In this document: positions 58,198 through 64,000 of the stretch, in pieces
Layout: each line of letters begins with the position of its first letter
Numbering within the stretch: the stretch's first letter is position 1
Assembly: GCF_019024325.1 (NCBI RefSeq)
Contig: NZ_JAFNJS010000007.1
Span: 1-64,000 of the forward strand
DNA from: Falsiroseomonas tokyonensis
GTDB lineage: Bacteria > Pseudomonadota > Alphaproteobacteria > Acetobacterales > Acetobacteraceae
Direction of reading: 5' to 3'
Length of the DNA stretch: 64,000 nucleotides
Notes under the pieces: generated by a model
What the model was told of the DNA's origin: nothing
Databases searched by the model: none
What the model saw: only the letters and a program-made list of their open reading frames with translations
Translations under genes and position numbers: made by a program

Positions 58198-59517
58198 TCA
58201 GGGGCGGCCGATGGACCGGTAGGTGAAGCCGGCCTCCCGCATCGTCAGCGGGTCATAGACATTGCGCAGGTCTTCCAGCACCCGGCCGCGCATCGCCTTC
58301 TTCAAGGCTTCCGGCGACAGGGCGCGGAACTCGTTCCACTCGGTCAGCACCACCAGCGCGTCGGCCTCCTTCGCCGCGTCCAGCGCGCCGCTGGCGTAGT
58401 GCACGCCATCCGGCAGCAGGCCCTTGGCATGGTCCATCGCCACAGGGTCATAGGCCCGCACCGTGGCGCCGGCCTCGACCAGCTTCGGCACCACCACCAG
58501 GGACGGCGCATCGCGCATGTCGTCGGTCTCCGGCTTGAAGGCCAGGCCGAGCACGGCGATGGTCTTGCCGGAGACATTGCCGCCCAGCGCCGCGATGATG
58601 CGGTCCGCCATCTGGCCCTTGCGGGCGTCGTTGACGGCGATGGTGGTCTCGATCAGCGTCAGCGGGCTTTCGAAATCCCGTGCCGTGCGCGCCACCGCCA
58701 GCGTGTCCTTGGGGAAGCAGGACCCGCCATAGCCCGGGCCGGGGTGCAGGAACTTGCGGCCGATGCGGCCATCGAGGCCGACGCCGCGCGCCACGTCATG
58801 AACATCCGCGCCCACCTTCTCACAAAGGTCGGCAATCTCGTTGATGAAGGAGATCTTCATCGCCAGGAAGGCGTTCGCCGCATACTTCGTCAGCTCCGCC
58901 GTCTCCAGCGAGGTATTGACGATCGGCGTCTCCATCAGGAAGAGCGGCCGGTAGATGCGGCGCAGCAGTTCCCGCGCCCTCTCGCCCACCGGGCCGTCCT
59001 CGGTGCCGACCACCACGCGGTCCGGCCGCATGAAGTCGCCGATGGCATTGCCCTCGCGCAGGAATTCCGGGTTGGAGGCGACCGAGATCTCCAGATCCGG
59101 ACGGATCCGGGTGACGATCTCCTTGATCTTGCGGCCGGTGCCGACCGGGACGGTGGACTTGGTCACCAGCACGATCGGCGTCTTGGCGGCGCGGGCCACC
59201 TGTTCGGCGGCGGCGAAGACATAGGACAGGTCGGCATGGCCATCGCCGCGGCGGGAGGGGGTGCCGACGGCCAGGAAGACCGCATCCGCGCCCTCCATCG
59301 CCGCTTCCAGGCTGGTGCCGAATTCCAGGCGACCATCGCGGACATTGTCCGCCACCAGCGCATCCAGCCCCGGCTCGTAGATCGGGATCCGCCCTTCGTG
59401 CAGCGCCGTGATCTTGGACGGATCGGCGTCGATAACGTGAACCTGCATGCCGAATTCGGCGAAGCAAGCGCCTGACACCAAGCCGACATAACCGGCCCCG
59501 ATCATCGCAATCCGCAC
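58198..59517 (-). CDS. ugd: UDP-glucose 6-dehydrogenase
   Basis: A 439-residue UDP-glucose/GDP-mannose dehydrogenase-family enzyme. NAD motif IGAGYVGLVSG at 6-16; TKSTVPVGTG; NPEFLREG; the catalytic Cys in GGSCFPKDTLA; C-terminal FKPETDDMRDAPS. It oxidises UDP-glucose to UDP-glucuronate for exopolysaccharides, LPS or capsule. The start is GTG at 59517 with GGAG six bases upstream. Monocistronic, convergent with gpsA. Exopolysaccharide production would fit the PEP-CTERM protein in this window. Confidence 0.95.
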   Translation of the reverse strand: MRIAMIGAGYVGLVSGACFAEFGMQVHVIDADPSKITALHEGRIPIYEPGLDALVADNVRDGRLEFGTSLEAAMEGADAVFLAVGTPSRRGDGHADLSYVFAAAEQVARAAKTPIVLVTKSTVPVGTGRKIKEIVTRIRPDLEISVASNPEFLREGNAIGDFMRPDRVVVGTEDGPVGERARELLRRIYRPLFLMETPIVNTSLETAELTKYAANAFLAMKISFINEIADLCEKVGADVHDVARGVGLDGRIGRKFLHPGPGYGGSCFPKDTLAVARTARDFESPLTLIETTIAVNDARKGQMADRIIAALGGNVSGKTIAVLGLAFKPETDDMRDAPSLVVVPKLVEAGATVRAYDPVAMDHAKGLLPDGVHYASGALDAAKEADALVVLTEWNEFRALSPEALKKAMRGRVLEDLRNVYDPLTMREAGFTYRSIGRP

Positions 59518-59755
59518 GCGCCACTCCGTTGCGTTGAAGAGCCTGTGACTTACCCTGCTAACAGGTGCGAATCAAACCCTGCTGCAGCGCAGCATGAGAA
59601 GGGGCCTCAGGCTTGACGCCACGATTGCGTGCGGTGGTCGCCTGCGCTCGAAAGCGTCCGGCGTCTGACCACGCCTGGCGCCCCCGGGTCGTCCCCACGC
59701 TGGACGGGCCCGCGCCCGGAAGCTAGACGAACCGCCGCCAGCCAAGGGATGGGGG

Positions 59756-60400
59756 GTGCGCGTGCCGGATGCGGTGGAAGTGCGCTTCGTCGCCAAGAAC
59801 ATGCGGCTCGACCTCCGCCTGATCGCGGAAATGGTCGAAGCCGGCGCGCGCGTGCTGGATATCGGCTGCGGTGACGGCGTGCTGATCGAGTATCTGACGC
59901 GCGAGAAGCGTGCCGATGCCCGCGGCATCGAGATCGACATGGCCGAGGCGACGGAGGCGGTGGCCGCCGGCCTGCCGGTGATCCACGGCGATGCCGATGC
60001 CGACCTCGCCTTCTACCCGGACGGCGCCTTCGACTATGTGGTGCTGTCCCGCACCCTGCAGGCGGTGGAGCGGCCACGGGAAGTGCTGCGCCAGATGCTG
60101 CGGATCGGCGGGCGGGCCATCGTCTCCTTCCCGAATTTCGGCCATTGGCAGCTGCGCATGCGGCTGCTGCTGTCCGGCCGCATGCCGGACAATGAGACCT
60201 GGGACCGCCCCTGGTACGAGACGCCGAATATCCACCCCTGCACCATCCGCGACTTCTTCGAACTGTGCCGGATGGAGGGCTATGTGGTGGAGCGCTGGCT
60301 GGCGGTGGATGAGAAGGGGCTCCGCTCGCCCTGGAAGCGTTCGCCCTGGCTGGCGAATCTCTTCGGCGAACAGGCGCTGTTCCTGCTGCGCCGCCGCTGA
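59756..60400 (+). CDS. metW: Methionine biosynthesis protein MetW
   Basis: A 214-residue methyltransferase-fold protein of the MetW family: DLRLIAEMVEAGARVLDIGCGDGVLIEYL (SAM motif), GIEIDMAEATEAVAAGLPVIHGDAD, SFPNFGHWQLR and DRPWYETPNIHPCTIRDF. MetW partners MetX in O-acyl-homoserine formation. A GTG at 59756 is the annotated start; a second GTG two codons on is possible. metX, its usual neighbour, is absent. The 238-base spacer to ugd holds no other gene. Confidence 0.93.
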   Translation: MRVPDAVEVRFVAKNMRLDLRLIAEMVEAGARVLDIGCGDGVLIEYLTREKRADARGIEIDMAEATEAVAAGLPVIHGDADADLAFYPDGAFDYVVLSRTLQAVERPREVLRQMLRIGGRAIVSFPNFGHWQLRMRLLLSGRMPDNETWDRPWYETPNIHPCTIRDFFELCRMEGYVVERWLAVDEKGLRSPWKRSPWLANLFGEQALFLLRRR

Positions 60401-60992
60401 CCCCCCGCCGGGCATCAGGCGCCTTGGCGAGGTCAGGTCACCGCGAAGTCAGGTCCCCGCGGCTTCAGTTCAACCGGGCGCCAGGGGGGACGCATTGGCC
60501 GGGCATCATCGCCGCCGCCAGGGCCGCATGGCGGGCGGCCGCATCAGCGCCAAGCCGGCGGCACTCCGCCTCGACATATTCCAGGATCAGGATCAGGGCC
60601 GTGCGATCGGTGGCTTCCGCATCGTTCGGCGCTGGCTTCGCGTTCAACATGGCTGCAGTTCTCCGGCGGGTATTTCATGCGCGCCCGATGGCCAGCTTAT
60701 GCACCAGCATCACGAGAACGTGAAGTCTGAAAAACTCGCCTGGACTTCAACTTTTCGGTTTCGCCTCGCCTCCGGGTTGCGCGCCGGGTCGTCCCAGCTA
60801 CCGCGCGCAACCTTGCCTACGGGCCTTCCACCGCGCCACGCATCGGGAATTGCGCGGGCCGCGCGGGCAGGCAAGGATGCTGCTGCGCCGGCTGCGCGGC
60901 ACCGGCCGGCCTGGGCAGGGCCGGCCTGCACCGCAACCGGCACCACAAGCGCCGGGCGCAGAATCCGGACGCATCGACAGGGGAGAGCCGGC
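60401..60992. other. Long intergenic region with one small ORF
   Basis: 592 bases. Apart from the small minus-strand ORF at 60465-60650 I see: a 16-base direct repeat (TCAGGTC at 60433 and 60449), and an inverted repeat TGAAGTC...GACTTCA (60721-60749) in an AT-richer patch. No tRNA or other RNA gene was recognised. Confidence 0.5.
60465..60650 (-). CDS. Small hypothetical protein, 61 residues
   Basis: A 61-residue ORF whose residues 12-50 form a plausible amphipathic helix (EATDRTALILILEYVEAECRRLG, then ADAAARHAALAAAM), unlike the Arg/Ala/Pro shadow frames of this genome. The ATG at 60650 has GGAGAA nine bases upstream. No family recognised. It lies alone on the minus strand between metW and phaB. 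Could be a bona fide small protein or a chance frame. Confidence 0.5.
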   Translation of the reverse strand: MLNAKPAPNDAEATDRTALILILEYVEAECRRLGADAAARHAALAAAMMPGQCVPPGARLN

Positions 60993-61715
60993 ATGGCGCG
61001 GGTGGCATTGGTGACGGGCGGGCAGCGGGGCATCGGCGCCGCGATCAGCGAGGCTTTGCAGGCCGCAGGGCGCAAGGTCGTCGCCTCCTATGCCGGCAAT
61101 GATGCCGCGGCCCAGGCCTTCACCGAGCGCACCGGCATCCCCTGCTACAAGTTCGACGTCGGCGATTTCGACGCCTGCGTGGCGGCCGTGGCGAGGATCG
61201 AGGCCGAGGTCGGCCCGGTCGAGATCCTGGTGAACAATGCCGGCATCACCCGTGACGCCATGATGCGCAAGCTGACCCGGCAGATGTGGGACGAGGTGAT
61301 CGATACGAACCTCGGCAGCTGCTACAACATGTGCAAGGCGGTCTGGGACGGCATGGGCGCGCGCAAGTTCGGCCGCATCGTCAATATCGGCTCGATCAAC
61401 GGTCAGGCGGGCCAGCTCGGCCAGGTGAACTACGCCGCCGCCAAGTCCGGCATCCACGGCTTCACCAAGGCGCTCGCCCTGGAAGGCGCGCGCAACCAGA
61501 TCACGGTGAATGCGGTGGCCCCCGGCTATGTGGATACCGAGATGGTGCGCGCCGTGCCGCCGGACGTGCTGGAGAAGATCATCGCCCGCATTCCCCGCGG
61601 CCGGTTGGGCACGGCGCATGACATCGCGCGCGGCGTCGCCTTCCTCACCGCCGATGATGCGGACTTCGTCACCGGCTCGACGCTGTCCATCAATGGCGGC
61701 CAGCACATGTATTGA
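60993..61715 (+). CDS. phaB: Acetoacetyl-CoA reductase
   Basis: A 240-residue short-chain dehydrogenase matching PhaB: VALVTGGQRGIGAAISEAL (cofactor), LVNNAGITRDAMMRKL, NIGSINGQAGQLGQVNYAAAKSGIHGFTKALA (Ser-Tyr-Lys triad), PGYVDTEMVRAVP. It reduces acetoacetyl-CoA to (R)-3-hydroxybutyryl-CoA for polyhydroxybutyrate. GGGGAG precedes the ATG at 60993. phaA (thiolase) and phaC are absent, so it is a stand-alone copy. Leads an apparent operon with the YCII and AhpD-like genes. Confidence 0.94.
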   Translation: MARVALVTGGQRGIGAAISEALQAAGRKVVASYAGNDAAAQAFTERTGIPCYKFDVGDFDACVAAVARIEAEVGPVEILVNNAGITRDAMMRKLTRQMWDEVIDTNLGSCYNMCKAVWDGMGARKFGRIVNIGSINGQAGQLGQVNYAAAKSGIHGFTKALALEGARNQITVNAVAPGYVDTEMVRAVPPDVLEKIIARIPRGRLGTAHDIARGVAFLTADDADFVTGSTLSINGGQHMY

Positions 61716-61727
61716 GGGTCTGCGACA

Positions 61728-62372
61728 TTGACCTGGGCGATCCTGGCCTACGATGGCGACGATGCGGAGGCGCCCGCCCGGCGCGCCGCGGCGCGGGAGG
61801 CACATGTCGCCTTCATCACGGCGGAAGCCGCGGCCGGCCGCCTGCTGCTCGGCCTGCCGCTGCATGACGAGGCCGGGCGCAGCCGCGGCTCGCTGATGCT
61901 GGTTGCCGGGGATGAAGCGGCGCGCGACGCCTATCTGGCGGCCGAGCCCTTCGCCACGTCCGGCGTCTGGCGGCAGGTGCAGGCGCATCCCTTCGGCATC
62001 GCGCCGCTGCCCTACCAGCCCTGGCCCTCGCCCGATGCGCCGGCGCCGACGGGGCGCACCCATTCCGTGCTGATCGGCTGGGACGGCACGGATGCCGGCG
62101 CGCTCGACCGCCGCATGGCCGCACGTCCGGCGCATTTCGCGCGCGTGAAGCCGATGGCCGCGGATGGCACGCTGCTGTTCGGCGGCGCCATCTTCGACGC
62201 GCCAGGCGGCCGGATGATCGGCTCCATCGCCGCCACGCGGCACACCAGCCACCAGGCGGCGCGGGATTGGGTCGCCGCGGACCCCTACAGCACCGGCGAT
62301 GTCTGGCGCGAGGTCACGGTGCATGCCACCGCCTTCCGCCCCCTGCCCTACGCCCCCCTGCCCCATGGCTGA
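61728..62372 (+). CDS. Tandem YCII-domain protein
   Basis: A 214-residue protein with two YCII (YciI-like) domains in tandem: residues ~1-100 (TWAILAYDGDDAEAPARRAAAREAHVAFI...FATSGVWRQVQAHPFGI) and ~108-210 (HSVLIGWDGTDAGALDRRMAARPAHFARV...YSTGDVWREVTVHATAF). YCII domains are ferredoxin-like and occur in enzymes such as chloromuconolactone dehalogenase. The start is TTG at 61728 (GAGGG nine bases upstream). Overlaps the following AhpD-like gene by 8 bases. Function unknown. Confidence 0.82.
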   Translation: MTWAILAYDGDDAEAPARRAAAREAHVAFITAEAAAGRLLLGLPLHDEAGRSRGSLMLVAGDEAARDAYLAAEPFATSGVWRQVQAHPFGIAPLPYQPWPSPDAPAPTGRTHSVLIGWDGTDAGALDRRMAARPAHFARVKPMAADGTLLFGGAIFDAPGGRMIGSIAATRHTSHQAARDWVAADPYSTGDVWREVTVHATAFRPLPYAPLPHG

Positions 62373-62736
62373 GGAATTCCCGCCCGAGGCGCTGGCCGTC
62401 TTCGAGGAGATCAAGGCGGCGCGCGGCATTCCGGATGTGAACAACTTCTGGAAGGCGCTCGCGGTCGATCCCGCGCTGCTGCGGCGGACCTGGGAGAGCC
62501 TCTCGGCCGTCATGGCGCCCGGCGCGCTGGACCCGCTCGTGAAGGAGATGCTCTACCTCGTCGCCTCCATGACCAGCGGCTGCGCCTATTGCACCGCCAG
62601 CCACACCGCCGCGGCCCGCGCCAAGGGCATGACGCCGGCCCAGTATGGGGAGCTGCTGGCGGTGGTCGGCATGGCCGCCGAGACCAACCGCCTGGCCGAG
62701 GCGCTGCGGGTGCCGATCGACCCCCAGTTCCAGTAG
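62365..62736 (+). CDS. Carboxymuconolactone decarboxylase/AhpD-like protein
   Basis: A 123-residue CMD/AhpD-fold protein. The CxxC-x3-H motif is Cys73/Cys76/His80 (SGCAYCTASH), the peroxidatic-type signature of AhpD-like enzymes rather than true CMD. Likely a peroxide- or nitrite-linked alkylhydroperoxidase, or a dehydrogenase partner. Overlaps the end of the YCII gene (8 bases). Start at the ATG at 62365. Confidence 0.9.
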   Translation: MAEEFPPEALAVFEEIKAARGIPDVNNFWKALAVDPALLRRTWESLSAVMAPGALDPLVKEMLYLVASMTSGCAYCTASHTAAARAKGMTPAQYGELLAVVGMAAETNRLAEALRVPIDPQFQ

Positions 62737-62762
62737 CGACCCGGCCGCCGTAGAAGCGGTCC

Positions 62763-63611
62763 ATGTCCTCCGCCACCCTTGCCGGCTGCGGCGCGCTCGC
62801 GCTCTGGGCCTTCCTTGCCCTGCTGTCGCGACTTTCCGCCGGGCTGCCGCCGCTGCAGCTCACCGCCATGGGCTTTGCCGTGGGCGGGCTGGTGGGGCTG
62901 GCGGTGGTGGCGGCCAAAGGGCGGCTCGGGCTGCTGCGGCAGCCGGGGATTGCCTGGCTTCATGGCGTGGGCGGGCTCTTCGGCTACCACGCGCTGTATT
63001 TCCTCGCGCTGGCGCTGGCGCCGGCGGTGGAAGCGAACCTCATCAACTATCTCTGGCCGCTGCTGATCGTGCTGCTCTCCGCGCCGCTGCGCGGGCTGCG
63101 GCTGGGGCCGGCGCGGCTGGCGGGGGTCGGCCTTGGCTTCGCCGGCTGCGCCCTGCTGGTCGGCAGCGGCGCGGCCTTCCCGCCGGAGGCCATCCCGGGC
63201 TTTCTCGCCGCGCTGGGCTGCGCCGTGTTCTGGGCGGTCTATTCCGTCACCTCCGGCACGCCACGCCTCGCCGCGGTGCCGACCGAGGCGGTAGCCGGCT
63301 TCTGCCTGGGCACCGCGGCGCTGGCGGCGGTGGCGCACCTGGCCTTCGAGACGACGGTGGCGCCGGATGCCGGGCAATTTCTGGCGGTGGCGCTGCTCGG
63401 CCTGGGCCCGGTGGGGGCCGCCTTCTTCCTGTGGGATATCGGCATGAAGCGCGGCGATCCGCGGCTGCTGGGGACGCTGGCCTATGCGGTGCCGGTGGCC
63501 TCCACCCTGCTGCTGATCCTGGCTGGGCAGGGGGAGTTCAGCGCCCGGGTGGTGGTGGCGACGCTGATGGTGGCGGGAGGTGGCTTCGTGGCCGCTCGCG
63601 CAAGAGGCTAG
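62763..63611 (+). CDS. EamA/DMT superfamily transporter
   Basis: A 282-residue inner-membrane protein with ten hydrophobic helices in two EamA halves (ALALWAFLALLSRLSAGLPP; YHALYFLALALAPAVEANLINYLWPLLIVLLSA; FWAVYSVTSG; GVAFFLWDIGMKRGD-like GAAFFLWDIGMKRGDP). Exports an amino acid, metabolite or unknown solute. It ends in a CTAG shared with the convergent methyltransferase gene. Confidence 0.9.
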   Translation: MSSATLAGCGALALWAFLALLSRLSAGLPPLQLTAMGFAVGGLVGLAVVAAKGRLGLLRQPGIAWLHGVGGLFGYHALYFLALALAPAVEANLINYLWPLLIVLLSAPLRGLRLGPARLAGVGLGFAGCALLVGSGAAFPPEAIPGFLAALGCAVFWAVYSVTSGTPRLAAVPTEAVAGFCLGTAALAAVAHLAFETTVAPDAGQFLAVALLGLGPVGAAFFLWDIGMKRGDPRLLGTLAYAVPVASTLLLILAGQGEFSARVVVATLMVAGGGFVAARARG

Positions 63612-64000
63612 GTCTTGCGCATCAGGGCGCGGACGACCTCCGCCTGGCCCTGGTGCCGCGGCCCCTCATCCAGCGCGACGGTGCCTTCCAGCAGTTCCAG
63701 CACCTCCAACCCGGCAAAATGCTGCTCGACGAGGGCCCGGGTCCACAGCAGTTCCGGCATTTTCGGCCCACCGCTGCGCCGCCCCTGCTGGGCCGGCGAA
63801 AAACATTCGAGGATCAGAAGCCCGCCCGGCGCCAGGCAGCGCAGCACGCCCGCCGTCGCCGCGGCGCGGTCCTCGGGCGGCAGATGCACGAAAATCCAGG
63901 CGACGAGGTCGAAGGCGGCCTCGGGATAGTCCCATTCCGCCGCATCCGCCGTCACCGTGCGCAGCGCCACGCCGCGCGCAGCCGCCAGCGCGGCCGCCTT
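63608..64000 (-). CDS. SAM-dependent methyltransferase, truncated by the window end
   Basis: Only the C-terminal ~130 residues are inside the window; the frame continues off the right edge (KAAALAAARGVALRTVTAD before the apparent start). Visible: AAEWDYPEAAFDLVAWIFVHLPPEDRAAATAGVLRCLAPGGLLILECFSPAQQG, a class I methyltransferase/TehB-like core with the SAM-binding motif lying beyond the edge. The substrate is unknown. Confidence 0.75.
   Translation of the reverse strand, partial: KAAALAAARGVALRTVTADAAEWDYPEAAFDLVAWIFVHLPPEDRAAATAGVLRCLAPGGLLILECFSPAQQGRRSGGPKMPELLWTRALVEQHFAGLEVLELLEGTVALDEGPRHQGQAEVVRALMRKT

Noticed and set aside
1-64000. CRISPR arrays, tRNA or rRNA genes, insertion sequences
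   Set aside because: No regularly spaced direct repeats, no cloverleaf or rRNA motif and no transposase-like protein were recognised in reading the window; a covariance-model scan would be more sensitive.

Overview
The window is one continuous, very GC-rich stretch of an alphaproteobacterial chromosome. It is most like Acetobacteraceae (Roseomonas and relatives). The reasons are the dense, both-strand GC-rich coding pattern, the many Bug/TctC-type and other orphan substrate-binding proteins, and two gene orders typical of alphaproteobacteria: HDAC-like / xseB / ispA / dxs / tlyA, and hemC-hemD-mitofilin-hemY divergent from tsaD. The family assignment is inference. I saw no tRNA, rRNA, transposase, prophage block or CRISPR array.

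Layout. 0.4-5.9 kb: cell-envelope genes, namely an M23 peptidase, a Na/Pi cotransporter-like protein, TspO, a PEP-CTERM 'choice-of-anchor A' protein preceded by a near-consensus sigma-54 site, and RlpA. 5.9-11.8 kb: a minus-strand catabolic cluster with a GalB-like 4-oxalomesaconate hydratase, a class III CoA-transferase, two Bug-type binding proteins and a LigI-like 2-pyrone-4,6-dicarboxylate lactonase, next to a LysR regulator. That regulator sits at the end of an ornithine cyclodeaminase / Rieske ferredoxin operon (to 13.2 kb). 13.3-15.8 kb: an isolated pair encoding a contractile injection-system sheath and a Pvc16/DUF4255-like protein. 15.9-26.4 kb: peptide-type binding proteins, a CocE/NonD hydrolase, an enoyl-CoA hydratase, a CoA ligase, an M19 dipeptidase, a DsbA-fold isomerase and a flavin monooxygenase. 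26.5-30.7 kb: a sugar kinase plus a complete sugar ABC importer.

31-37 kb: the isoprenoid/housekeeping operon tusA-HDAC-xseB-ispA-dxs-tlyA, with a mandelate-racemase-type enolase-superfamily gene inserted between dxs and tlyA. 37-46.9 kb: a ROK sugar kinase, DNA polymerase IV, a Pro/Ala-rich membrane protein under an AT-rich promoter region, a TAXI binding protein, a 3-hydroxyisobutyrate-dehydrogenase-like enzyme, a PhoD phosphatase, a glycine-zipper lipoprotein and a lytic transglycosylase. 47-60.4 kb: clpB, a MOSC protein, hemY/mitofilin-like/hemD/hemC, tsaD, a small lipoprotein, rlmJ, gpsA, UDP-glucose dehydrogenase and metW. 60.4-64 kb: a small conserved-looking ORF, acetoacetyl-CoA reductase, a tandem YCII protein with an AhpD-like partner, an EamA transporter and the truncated end of a methyltransferase gene.

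Many genes are translationally coupled (ATGA, GTGA or TGATG overlaps), which defines the operons described here. The observations most worth following up are the orphan injection-sheath pair, the sigma-54/PEP-CTERM gene, the incomplete aromatic meta-cleavage cluster with its CoA-transferase, and the racemase-type gene embedded in the dxs operon.
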